Below are positions 6,108 to 14,824 of a stretch of DNA of 25,637 bases, piece after piece. The stretch covers positions 1-25,637 of the forward strand of contig CAYTLW010000112.1 in the NCBI GenBank assembly GCA_964438735.1, written 5' to 3'. The DNA is from CAYTLW01 sp964438735. Lineage in GTDB: Bacteria; Myxococcota_A; UBA9042. Within the stretch, counting starts at the first letter, position 1; each line of letters opens with the position of its first letter. The notes beneath the pieces are model-generated. The model was not told the DNA's origin, did not search any database, and worked only from the letters and a program-made list of their open reading frames with translations. Made by a program: the position numbers and the translations under genes.

Positions 6108-9100
6108 ATGTGCGACTGCAAGGACAACAAGGAGTGCGACAACTCCCTCTGCATCCAGACGCCCAACGGACCCAAGTGCGCCCAGAACTGCATCGAGGAC
6201 TGCCCGGACGCCAGCTTCAAGTGTGCCCTGGTCAGCGCTGCCGGCGGCGACGCGGTGACGATCTGCGTGCCCCGCTGGGGCCAGTTGTGCAATCCCTGCA
6301 CCGAGTCCAAGGAGTGCATCGCCGTCGGCCTGAAGAACCCCGCCTGCGTCGAATTCGGCGCGGCCGGCGCCTTCTGCAGCGTGCAATGCGACGAGGACGC
6401 CGACTGCCCGGCGGGACATGGCTGCAAGACGGCGTTTTCGGTCGAGGGTGGCAAGTCCAAGCAGTGCATCCCGACCGCAGACGAAGGCGATGGTTATGGC
6501 GAATGCACCTGCTCGGACTCGGCCAAAGCCAAAAAGCTGTCGACGCCCTGCTGGATCGAAGCCAAGGACGAAGACGGCAAGGTCGTGGGCAAGTGCCCCG
6601 GCGTGCGCAAGTGCACCAACGACGGACTGACCGCGTGCCAGGCGCCGCCGGCCGAGGTCGAAAAATGCGACGGCGAGGACAACGACTGCGACGGCCAGAC
6701 CGACGAGGATACCTGCAACGACGACAACCCCTGTACCCAGGATGGCTGCGATCCCAAGTTGACCATCGGCGGTGGCGACGGCTGTACCCACGACAACCTC
6801 GACGCGCCCTGCGACGCCGACAAGAGCCTCTGCACCGAAGGCGACAAGTGCATCGAGGGCGCGTGCAAAGCCGGCAAACAGAAGAACTGTGACGACGGCA
6901 ACCCGTGCACCAAGGACGTCTGCGACCCGATCAAGGGCTGCAGCCAGTCCAAGGATGACGGCGTGCCCTGCAGCGACGACAACCCGTGCACCATCAGCGA
7001 CCTCTGCTCCGACGGCGAGTGCGTGCCCGGCAAACCCAAGAAATGCGCCAGCGGCGACACCTGCATTCTGGCCAAGTGCAACATCGAGACCGGCAAATGC
7101 AGCTTCAAGAACATGCCCGATGGCGTGCCCTGTACCGACGGCACGGCCTGCACCAAGTCGGACTCCTGCCTGTCCGGCACCTGCCTGGGCAAGGTGGTCG
7201 ATTGCGACGACAACAACCCCTGCACCAACGACGGCTGTGACAGCCAGTCAGGCTGCGCCAACAAACCCAACAGCGCGCCCTGCAATGACGGCAACCTGTG
7301 CACCGACGCCGACTCCTGCGCCGACGGTGCGTGCAAGGGCAAAGCCAAGGATCCAGCCGTCGATTGCGATGATGGCAACGCCTGCACCAAGGAGAGCTGC
7401 AGCGCCAAGAAGGGGTGCGTCAACACCATCACCAACGACAAGTGCGATGACGGCAACAAGTGCACCAATGGCGACGCCTGCAAGGACGGCAAGTGCGCCG
7501 GCGGCGAGAACGTCTGCCAGTGCGAGTCCTACGCCGACTGCAAACCCTTCGAGGATGGCGACGCCTGCAACGGCACGCTGATGTGCGACCAGTCCGAGGT
7601 GCCCTTCAAGTGCAAGGTCAACCCCAAGAGCGTGGTCAAGTGCTCCAAGGAGTCCGAGACCACCTGCCTGAAGAATACCTGCGACAAGACCAACGGCATC
7701 TGCAAGCTGGTCGCCATCGCGGAAGGCAAGACCTGCGACGCCGACAACAGCATCTGCACCGTGGGCGACGTCTGCAAAGGCGGCGTCTGCCAGGCGGGTG
7801 CGCTCAAGAAGTGCAACGACGACAACGCCTGCACGACCGACAGCTGCGATCCGGCCAAGGGCTGCCTGCACGCGCCGGCAAGTGGCGCCTGCAACGACGG
7901 CAACGCCTGCACCACCGCGGACACCTGCACCGAAGGCGTCTGCAAGGGCAAGGGTAAGATCCCCGACAAGGATTGCGACGACGCCAACGGCTGCACCAAG
8001 GAGGGCTGCGATCCCAAGACCGGCTGCACGCATACGCCTGCAGCAGGCGCCTGCAATGACGGCGATCCCTGCACCACGGGCGATGCCTGCAGCAACGGCG
8101 CCTGCAAGGGCGGCGGCAACATCTGCCAATGCAACAAGGACAAAGATTGCACGTCGTTCGAAGATGGCGACCTCTGCAACGGCACCCTCTTCTGTGACAA
8201 AACCGGGCTGCCCTTCAAGTGCAACGTGGCGCCGCAGACGGTGGTCAAGTGCTCCGACAAGGGCAACACCGCCTGCCTGGCCAACCAGTGCGACAAGTCC
8301 AAGGGCAGCTGCAAGCTCGTGCCGGTCAACCAGGGCAAGAATTGCGACGCCGACAGCAGCGTCTGCACCATCGGCGACGCGTGCGCATCGGGCTTCTGCC
8401 AGGCGGGCAAGCTCAAGAACTGTGACGACAACAACGCCTGCACCGACGACACCTGCGACGCGAAGCTGGGCTGCGCCAACAAGCCCAACAGCGCCCCCTG
8501 CCAGGACGGCGATCAGTGCACCCTGAGCGATAAATGCGTCGGCGGGCAGTGCACCAAGGGCGTGGCCAAGTCCTGTGACGACCAGGAGCCGTGCACCAGC
8601 GACGCATGCGACAAGAAGAGCGGCAAATGCATCAACAACCCGATCCCGGGCTGTGGCGGCTTCTGCCTGGCCAACTCAGACTGCAACGACAACAACCCGT
8701 GCACCACCAACAACTGCATCAACTCCAAGTGCCTGCTGACCAACAACTCCAAGCCCTGTGATGACGGCAATAAGTGCTCCAACAAGGACACCTGCACCAA
8801 GGGCAAATGCGTCGGCCAGCAGGTCGATTGTGACGACGGCAACCCCTGCACCATCGACGCTTGCAAACCCGCCGTGGGCTGCATCAATACGCCCACCTCA
8901 TTGCCCTGCGAAGACGGCAGCAAGTGCACCCTGGGCGACCAGTGCAAGGACGCCAAGTGCAAATCGGGCGTGCAGAAGGTGTGCGCCGACAACGACAAGT
9001 GCACCACCGATTCGTGCGATCCCAAGTCCGGCTCGTGCGTCTCCTCGCCCATCTTTGGCTGCGGCGGCAACTGCAAGGACAAGGCCCATTGCGATGACAG

Positions 9101-12100
9101 CAACGCCTGCACCGATGACGTCTGCGTGGCCAAGACGGGCAAGTGCACCAACCCCAACAACAGCGCCAAGTGCAATGACGGCGACAAGTGCACCGCCAAC
9201 GACACCTGCTCCTTCGGCAAGTGCAAGGGCGGCGAGGCCATCGAGGTCCTCACCCTGGCGGGCACCGGCAAGACCGGCATGAAGAACGGCGCAGGCAACG
9301 GCGCCACCTTCTCCACCCCCATCGACGTGGCTGTGGACCAGCAGGGCAACGTCTACGTCGCCGACATGGGCAACCACGTCATCCGCGCCTACGCGCCCTC
9401 GGGGGCCGTGAGCACGCTCGCCGGCGCCGGCCAGAAGGGCTACAAGGACGGCTTTGGCGGCGGCGCCTTCTTCTACAACCCCTCCGGCGTCGCCACCGCG
9501 GCCACCGGCCTGGTCTACGTGGCCGATCGCAGCAACGGTCGCATCCGCTCGATCACCAGCCAGGGTCTTGTGCTGTCGCTGGCCGGCTCGGGCAGCGCCG
9601 GCTTCAAGGATGGCAAGGGCGCTGCGGCGCAATTCAACCAGCCCTGGGATGTGGCCGCATCGCCCGAAGGTGTGCTCTACGTGGCCGACTACAACAACAA
9701 CCGCGTGCGCAAGGTGCTGCCCAATGGCCTGGTCACCACCCTGGCCGGTAGCGGCTCGGGCAAGTCGGTCGACGGCAAGGGCGGCCAGGCCAGCTTCCAT
9801 CAGCCGCGCTCCATGGCCGTCGCCCCCGACGGCATGGTCTTCGTGGCCGAGTGGGGCAGCAGTCACAGGATTCGCAGGGTGACGCCCGGCGGCATCGTGA
9901 CCACCATCGCCGGCGGCGGCAGCGGCATGTTCGACGGCCCGGCCGGCCAGTCGCGTTTCGCCAACCCGGCGGGGCTGGCTTTCGACTCGGCTGGCAACCT
10001 CTTCGTCGCCGACCACGGCAACCATCGCGTGCGCCGGCTCACCGGCGGATTCGTCAGCACGTTGGCGGGCTTCGGCCAGTCAGGATTCCAGGATGGCACA
10101 GCCGAGAAGGCGCGCTTCCACCATCCCCAGGGCGTGGGCGCCGATGTCTACGGCCGCGTCTACGTCGCCGACACCTCCAATCATCGCGTGCGCAAGATCA
10201 ACGACACCTCGAAGAACTGTTCGCTGGGCGGCGCCTGCTATACCAACGGCGCCATCAACCCGGCCAGCCCCTGCCAGGTCTGCGACTCACTCAAGAACCC
10301 CAAGGGCTGGACCAAGGTGCCCGCAGGCGCGCCCTGCAACGACGGCAAGCTGTGCACAGCCAAGGACGCCTGCGACGCCAAGGGTGTCTGCGCTGGCAAG
10401 GGCTCCAGCTGCGACGATGGCAACTCGTGCACCAAGGACGCCTGCGACCCCAAGACGGGGCTGTGCCTGCACTCCAAAATCGTCGGCTGCAAGGGCTACT
10501 GCGAGCTGGACGGCCACTGCGATGACAGCAACGTCTGCACCGACGACGCGTGCGTCAAGAACGTGTGCCAGTACGGCTTCAACAACAAGACCTGCAAGAG
10601 TGGCAACCCGTGTTCAGCGGGCGACAGCTGCTTCCAGGGCAGCTGCGTGGCCAAGCAGGTCGTCACGGTGACCACGCTGGCGGGCTCCGGCTACGGCTAC
10701 AAGGATGGCAGCGCCGCCCAGGCGAAGTTCTACTACCCGTGGGGCGTCGACGTGGCGGCCAACGGCCACGTCTACATCGCCGACTACAACAACAACCGCA
10801 TCCGCAAGCTCGAGAACAACGGTCTGGTCAAGACCTTCGCCGGCAGCGGCAGCAAGGGCTACCTGGACGGCGCGGCCAGCCAGGCCCGGTTCAATCGGCC
10901 CCTGGACGTCGGGCTCGACGCAGCGGGCAACGTATACGTCATGGACTACTACAACGACCGCGTGCGCAAAGTGACTCCCAAAGGCATCGTGAGCACCCTG
11001 GCCGGCTCGAGTACCGGCTATGCCAACGGAACGGGCAGCAACGCGAAGTTCTACCGGCCGCGGGGTCTCGCCGTGACACCTGCGGGCGCAGTCTTCGTCG
11101 CCGACACGCATAACAACCTCATCCGCCGTGTCACACCCTCCGGCGTGGTGACCACGGTGGCCGGCAGCACCAAGTGGGGCACGTCGGACGGCAAGGGCAG
11201 CAGCGCACGCTTCCGCCACCCGGCCGGTATCGCGGTCGATGGCCACGGCATCATCTGGGTGGCAGATACGGACAACCACCGCATCCGCCGCATCTCTCAG
11301 GACGGCACCGTGGTGACCGTGGCCGGCAGCAGCGCCGGGCTCGCGGACGGCGCGGCGAAGCAGGCCAAGATGTACGGACCCACGTCGATCGATGTCGACG
11401 GCGCGGGTCGCGTGTTTGTCGCCGACAGCAACAACCACCGCATCCGCCGGCTCTTCGGCGGCATCATCAGCACGGTCGCCGGCACCACCAACGGCTACGC
11501 CAACGGCACCGGCGCGCAGGCGAAGTTCAACAATCCCCAAGGCGTGGCCGTTGACAACAAGGGCGCGTTATTCGTGGGTGACTTCAGCAACCACCGCCTG
11601 CGCAAGGTGGTGGACGCCACGGGCAGCTGCAACATCGACAAATCCTGCTGGGCCGCCGGACTGCCCAACCCCAAGCAGCCCTGCCAGCATTGCGACGCGT
11701 TCAGCAGCTCGACCAAGTGGACGCCGACCAAGGCCGGCAAGGCCTGCGACGACGGCAAGCTCTGCACCACCGCGGATACCTGCGACGCCAAGGGCGTCTG
11801 CGCGGCCAAGCCGACCACCTGCGACGACAACAACAAGTGCACCAAGGACAGCTGTGAGGCGGCCACCGGCCAGTGCCTCTTCGCCAAGATCATCAGCGCC
11901 GCCTGCTACTGCAACTCGAGCAAGGATTGCGACGACAAAAACCCCTGCACCAGCAACGCCTGCACCAGCGGCAAATGCGTCCAGACCTTCAACAACAACA
12001 AGTGCAACAGCAGCGACCCCTGCTCGGCGGGTGATCTCTGCTCCTTCGGCAAGTGCGTGCCGGTGCACTCGACTATGGTCTACTACGTCGCCGGCAACGG

Positions 12101-14717
12101 CTACGGCTTCAAGGATGGCGCCGCCAAGGTAGCGTACTTCCGCAACCCGTGGTCCATCGTTCGCGGCCCCAAGGGCAACATCTTCATCGCCGACCGGGAC
12201 AACCATCGCATCCGCCGCATGGCGCCCGACGGAACCGTCATCACCTGGGCTGGCAACGGCGGTTATGGTTTCGTCGACGGCATCTCCAGCGCGGCCAAGT
12301 TCCGCTCGCCGCACGACGTCGCCGTCGACAACAAGGGCATCGTCTACGTCGCCGACACCAACAACCGGCGCGTGCGCAAGGTGACCACCAACGGCCTGGT
12401 CTCCACCCTGGCCGGCAACGGCAGCCAGGGGGCCACCAACGGACCGGGCGTGTCGGCGACCTTCGGCAGCATCCAGGGCATCGTGGCTACACCCGGTGGC
12501 GGCGTCTATGTCTCCGACGCGCAGTATCACCGCATCCGTTACGTCGACCCCAAGGGCTATGTGAAGAACTTCGTCGGCATGCACGCCGGCCACGTCAACG
12601 CCAAAGGCACCTCGGCGCGCTTCAACAACCCGCGCGGCATGGACCTGGACCGGGACGGCAACCTCTATGTCGCCGACCTGGGCAACCGGCGCATCCGCAA
12701 GGTCACCGCCAACGGCGTGGTCACCACCATCGCCGGCAGCGGCGCCTCGGGCTTCGCCGACGGCAAAGCCATGTCGGCCAAGCTGTCCAACCCCTTCGAT
12801 GTCGTCGTGGCGCCCGACGGCACGGTCTACTTCACCGGCGATAGCAATCACCGCGTGCGCAAGGTCGCCAACGGCGTCGTCAGCACCGTCGCCGGCAGCA
12901 CCTATGGCTACGTCAACGGCGTCGGCACCGAGGCCCGCTTCGCCGGCCCCCACTCCCTGTTGATGGGCCCACAAGGCCGGATCTGGGTCGCCGATACCAG
13001 CAACCATAAGATTCGCAAGATCTGGATCTCCAAGGACAACTGCTACGTCGACAAGAAGTGCTGGCTGAACGGCTCGCGCGACCCGGCCAATGTCTGCCAG
13101 TCCTGTGATGCCAACAAGGCGGCCAAGGCCTGGTCCAAGCTGGCCAAGGGCACAAGCTGCGAAGATGGCGACCTGTGCAAATCCTCCACTTGCGACGACA
13201 AGGGCCAGTGCGTCGGCAAGGCCAAGAACTGCGACGATGGCGATAAATGCACCGCCGACGCCTGCCAGCCGACGGGGTTGTGCAAGAGCACGCCGATCAT
13301 GGGCTGCGGAGGCAACTGCTCGCAGACCTCGCACTGCGATGACAAGAACCCCTGCACCGACGACAAGTGCAGCAACGGCAAGTGCGGCTGGGGCTTCAAC
13401 TCCAAGCCGTGCCAGACGGCCGACCCCTGCTCCAAGGGCGACACCTGCGCGGTCGGCAAGTGCCAGGCTGGCTTTGGCACCTGGGTGACCTGGTTCTCGC
13501 TCAACGGCAGTTATTACAGCAAGGATGGTCTGGCCCATCAGGCGGCCCTCGGCGAGGCGCGCGGGCTCAAGCTGAAGGCGGACGGCACCATGATCGTCGT
13601 CGACCGCTCCAAGAATCGCGTGGTGAAGATGAGCGCCACCGGCGCGGTGACTACCCTTGCCGGCGGCAACTACGGCTTCAAGGATGGCTTCGGCACCCAG
13701 GCCCAGTTCGCAGCGCCCGACGACATCGCGCTGGCTGGCGATGGCAGCATCCTGGTCTCCGATACCAACAACCATCGCATCCGCAAGATCGCCACCAGCA
13801 GCGCCGTGACCACGGTGACCATGGGTGGGGGTGGCTACCAGAACGGCCACGTCTCGGTAGCCAAACTCAACAGTCCGCACGGCCTCGTCCTGAGCAAGGG
13901 CGGCACGCTCTACATCGCCGATTGGGGCAACAGCAGGATCCGCACCCTGAAGGGCAGCACGGTGAGCACGCTCGCCGGCGGCGCCAAGGGCTACGCCAAC
14001 GGCCAGGGCGGCTCGGCCAGGTTCAACGGACCCGCCGCGCTGACCCTGGATCGGGACGGCAACCTGCTGGTGAGCGACTACTACAATCACCGCATTCGCA
14101 AGGTCACGCCCAACGGCCTGGTCACCACCCTGGCGGGCGGCAACAAAGGCTACGGCGAAGGAAAGGCGTTGGTGGCCAAATTCAACTATCCGTATGGCAT
14201 AGCCCATGACACCGCGGGCAACCTCTACATCGCTGACCGCAGCAATATGCGCGTACGCAAGCTGTCGCCCGGCGGCATCGTCAGCACCTTCGCCGGTTCG
14301 CAGCAGGGCTACTTCAACGGCACGGGCTCGACGGCCCGCTTCAACGCTCCGCACCAGCTGGTCGTCCTACCCGACGGCACGGTGGTGGTCAGCGAGAACG
14401 GCAACCGGCGCTTCCGCAAGATCAAGGACCCGCAGAACAACTGCAAGATCGACAAGGTCTGCTACAGCGCCGGCATCACCTCAGCCAAGGCCCCGTGCCA
14501 CCACTGCCTGGCCTCGGCCAGCAAGACCGCCTGGACCACCAAGACCAAGGGCATGGCCTGCGACGACGGCAAATACTGCGCGACCGGCGACGCCTGCGAT
14601 GGCGCCAAGACCTGCGCCGGCAAGACCAAGTCCTGCAACGACAACAACAAGTGCACCACCGACAGCTGCGACACGGGCACCGGACGCTGCCTGCACAAGC
14701 CCATCGCCGGCTGCTGA
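6108..14717 (+). CDS. Giant Cys-rich CTDC-repeat / MopE-motif / four NHL-propeller surface protein (main body of interrupted gene)
   Basis: The 2869 residues start inside a Cys-rich domain (CDCKDNKECDNSLC). Next comes a MopE-type motif CDGEDNDCDGQTDED at 6666-6710. A long run of CDDGNPCT-x-D-x-C-D-like repeats follows (about 6714-9230), resembling the Dictyostelium CTDC repeat. Four modules then alternate a six-blade NHL propeller (blade ends such as VADYNNNRVRKV) with a Cys-rich CTDC-like segment; the last ends at the stop. NHL propellers bind ligands or proteins and MopE motifs are linked to metal binding, but the function here is unknown. The secretion signal lies upstream of the in-frame TGA at 6093. 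ATG 6108 would only work by reinitiation, and the product would be a cytoplasmic protein unable to form its many disulfides. The 36-haem cytochrome gene starts 107 bases downstream on the same strand. Confidence 0.85.
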   Translation: MCDCKDNKECDNSLCIQTPNGPKCAQNCIEDCPDASFKCALVSAAGGDAVTICVPRWGQLCNPCTESKECIAVGLKNPACVEFGAAGAFCSVQCDEDADCPAGHGCKTAFSVEGGKSKQCIPTADEGDGYGECTCSDSAKAKKLSTPCWIEAKDEDGKVVGKCPGVRKCTNDGLTACQAPPAEVEKCDGEDNDCDGQTDEDTCNDDNPCTQDGCDPKLTIGGGDGCTHDNLDAPCDADKSLCTEGDKCIEGACKAGKQKNCDDGNPCTKDVCDPIKGCSQSKDDGVPCSDDNPCTISDLCSDGECVPGKPKKCASGDTCILAKCNIETGKCSFKNMPDGVPCTDGTACTKSDSCLSGTCLGKVVDCDDNNPCTNDGCDSQSGCANKPNSAPCNDGNLCTDADSCADGACKGKAKDPAVDCDDGNACTKESCSAKKGCVNTITNDKCDDGNKCTNGDACKDGKCAGGENVCQCESYADCKPFEDGDACNGTLMCDQSEVPFKCKVNPKSVVKCSKESETTCLKNTCDKTNGICKLVAIAEGKTCDADNSICTVGDVCKGGVCQAGALKKCNDDNACTTDSCDPAKGCLHAPASGACNDGNACTTADTCTEGVCKGKGKIPDKDCDDANGCTKEGCDPKTGCTHTPAAGACNDGDPCTTGDACSNGACKGGGNICQCNKDKDCTSFEDGDLCNGTLFCDKTGLPFKCNVAPQTVVKCSDKGNTACLANQCDKSKGSCKLVPVNQGKNCDADSSVCTIGDACASGFCQAGKLKNCDDNNACTDDTCDAKLGCANKPNSAPCQDGDQCTLSDKCVGGQCTKGVAKSCDDQEPCTSDACDKKSGKCINNPIPGCGGFCLANSDCNDNNPCTTNNCINSKCLLTNNSKPCDDGNKCSNKDTCTKGKCVGQQVDCDDGNPCTIDACKPAVGCINTPTSLPCEDGSKCTLGDQCKDAKCKSGVQKVCADNDKCTTDSCDPKSGSCVSSPIFGCGGNCKDKAHCDDSNACTDDVCVAKTGKCTNPNNSAKCNDGDKCTANDTCSFGKCKGGEAIEVLTLAGTGKTGMKNGAGNGATFSTPIDVAVDQQGNVYVADMGNHVIRAYAPSGAVSTLAGAGQKGYKDGFGGGAFFYNPSGVATAATGLVYVADRSNGRIRSITSQGLVLSLAGSGSAGFKDGKGAAAQFNQPWDVAASPEGVLYVADYNNNRVRKVLPNGLVTTLAGSGSGKSVDGKGGQASFHQPRSMAVAPDGMVFVAEWGSSHRIRRVTPGGIVTTIAGGGSGMFDGPAGQSRFANPAGLAFDSAGNLFVADHGNHRVRRLTGGFVSTLAGFGQSGFQDGTAEKARFHHPQGVGADVYGRVYVADTSNHRVRKINDTSKNCSLGGACYTNGAINPASPCQVCDSLKNPKGWTKVPAGAPCNDGKLCTAKDACDAKGVCAGKGSSCDDGNSCTKDACDPKTGLCLHSKIVGCKGYCELDGHCDDSNVCTDDACVKNVCQYGFNNKTCKSGNPCSAGDSCFQGSCVAKQVVTVTTLAGSGYGYKDGSAAQAKFYYPWGVDVAANGHVYIADYNNNRIRKLENNGLVKTFAGSGSKGYLDGAASQARFNRPLDVGLDAAGNVYVMDYYNDRVRKVTPKGIVSTLAGSSTGYANGTGSNAKFYRPRGLAVTPAGAVFVADTHNNLIRRVTPSGVVTTVAGSTKWGTSDGKGSSARFRHPAGIAVDGHGIIWVADTDNHRIRRISQDGTVVTVAGSSAGLADGAAKQAKMYGPTSIDVDGAGRVFVADSNNHRIRRLFGGIISTVAGTTNGYANGTGAQAKFNNPQGVAVDNKGALFVGDFSNHRLRKVVDATGSCNIDKSCWAAGLPNPKQPCQHCDAFSSSTKWTPTKAGKACDDGKLCTTADTCDAKGVCAAKPTTCDDNNKCTKDSCEAATGQCLFAKIISAACYCNSSKDCDDKNPCTSNACTSGKCVQTFNNNKCNSSDPCSAGDLCSFGKCVPVHSTMVYYVAGNGYGFKDGAAKVAYFRNPWSIVRGPKGNIFIADRDNHRIRRMAPDGTVITWAGNGGYGFVDGISSAAKFRSPHDVAVDNKGIVYVADTNNRRVRKVTTNGLVSTLAGNGSQGATNGPGVSATFGSIQGIVATPGGGVYVSDAQYHRIRYVDPKGYVKNFVGMHAGHVNAKGTSARFNNPRGMDLDRDGNLYVADLGNRRIRKVTANGVVTTIAGSGASGFADGKAMSAKLSNPFDVVVAPDGTVYFTGDSNHRVRKVANGVVSTVAGSTYGYVNGVGTEARFAGPHSLLMGPQGRIWVADTSNHKIRKIWISKDNCYVDKKCWLNGSRDPANVCQSCDANKAAKAWSKLAKGTSCEDGDLCKSSTCDDKGQCVGKAKNCDDGDKCTADACQPTGLCKSTPIMGCGGNCSQTSHCDDKNPCTDDKCSNGKCGWGFNSKPCQTADPCSKGDTCAVGKCQAGFGTWVTWFSLNGSYYSKDGLAHQAALGEARGLKLKADGTMIVVDRSKNRVVKMSATGAVTTLAGGNYGFKDGFGTQAQFAAPDDIALAGDGSILVSDTNNHRIRKIATSSAVTTVTMGGGGYQNGHVSVAKLNSPHGLVLSKGGTLYIADWGNSRIRTLKGSTVSTLAGGAKGYANGQGGSARFNGPAALTLDRDGNLLVSDYYNHRIRKVTPNGLVTTLAGGNKGYGEGKALVAKFNYPYGIAHDTAGNLYIADRSNMRVRKLSPGGIVSTFAGSQQGYFNGTGSTARFNAPHQLVVLPDGTVVVSENGNRRFRKIKDPQNNCKIDKVCYSAGITSAKAPCHHCLASASKTAWTTKTKGMACDDGKYCATGDACDGAKTCAGKTKSCNDNNKCTTDSCDTGTGRCLHKPIAGC
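6666..6710 (+). other. MopE-type putative metal-binding motif
   Basis: The encoded peptide CDGEDNDCDGQTDED matches the NG-x-DNDCDG-x-DE pattern found repeatedly in MopE-like proteins and large myxobacterial-type surface proteins, where it is associated with metal binding. A single copy is present. It marks the junction between the N-terminal Cys-rich domain and the CTDC repeats. Confidence 0.75.
6714..9230 (+). repeat. CTDC-like Cys-rich repeat array with an internal 609-base duplication
   Basis: The codons specify many units of the form C-[DN]-D-[GDN]-N-x-C-T-x-x-x-x-C, alternating with CxxGxC units. Cys is nearly always TGC. On top of this short period there is a longer duplication. The segment beginning at the VCQC codons (7515) is repeated from the ICQC codons (8124), a 609-base spacing. 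Both copies run through FEDGD-CNGTL, PFKC, VVKCS and KTCDAD/KNCDAD landmarks. Confidence 0.75.
9240..10206 (+). repeat. NHL propeller 1 (six blades)
   Basis: Six consecutive units end in ADMGNHVIR, ADRSNGRIR, ADYNNNRVR, AEWGSSHRIR, ADHGNHRVR and ADTSNHRVR. Each is followed by a VSTLAGxG...DG...AxFxxP loop. This is the usual layout for a complete six-blade NHL beta-propeller. Confidence 0.85.
10659..11616 (+). repeat. NHL propeller 2 (six blades)
   Basis: Six blade ends can be read: ADYNNNRIR, MDYYNDRVR, ADTHNNLIR, ADTDNHRIR, ADSNNHRIR and GDFSNHRLR. The propeller starts right after the Cys-rich connector (CFQGSC) and ends before the next one (CNIDKSCW). Confidence 0.85.
12064..13025 (+). repeat. 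NHL propeller 3 (six blades)
   Basis: Six blade ends can be read: ADRDNHRIR, ADTNNRRVR, SDAQYHRIR, ADLGNRRIR, TGDSNHRVR and ADTSNHKIR. It is flanked by the same Cys-rich connectors as propellers 1 and 2. Confidence 0.85.
13477..14430 (+). repeat. NHL propeller 4 (six blades, most divergent)
   Basis: Six blade ends can be read: VDRSKNRVVK, SDTNNHRIR, ADWGNSRIR, SDYYNHRIR, ADRSNMRVR and SENGNRRFR. The first and last blades have drifted furthest from the pattern. A final Cys-rich segment follows and ends the protein at GC-stop. Confidence 0.82.
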
Positions 14718-14780
14718 TCAACCCAGCCGTTGATTGCCGGCAGGCGCGCGGGGCGCTACCGTAGCCACTCGCCCGGGCCG

Positions 14781-14793
14781 ACCTCCGGGAGGT
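14781..14793. repeat. Short perfect inverted repeat upstream of the cytochrome operon
   Basis: ACCTCC-G-GGAGGT is a perfect 13-base palindrome 32 bases upstream of the 36-haem cytochrome start. It could be an operator, or part of a terminator for the giant gene, although the one-base loop makes a hairpin in RNA shorter than it looks. The rest of the 107-base gap shows no clear promoter. Confidence 0.3.
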
Positions 14794-14824
14794 TCAATCG
14801 CGCCGCGAGCTTCCTGGGGGAGGG

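Noticed and set aside
6093..6110. TGA as a selenocysteine codon
   Set aside because: The stretch after the TGA shows only a 3-4 bp GC pairing and no bacterial SECIS-like stem-loop. Selenocysteine in a surface lipoprotein linker would be very unusual, so a nonsense change or base error is simpler.
11568..14354. 928-codon open frame on the minus strand opposite the NHL region
   Set aside because: It mirrors the repeat pattern of the sense gene. Its composition (Ala/Gly/Val/Asp-rich, no domains) is what a high-GC antisense frame gives.
6714..14717. CRISPR-like or satellite array
   Set aside because: The periodicity is coding (CTDC and NHL repeats in one open frame), with copies diverged at the DNA level and no spacer structure.
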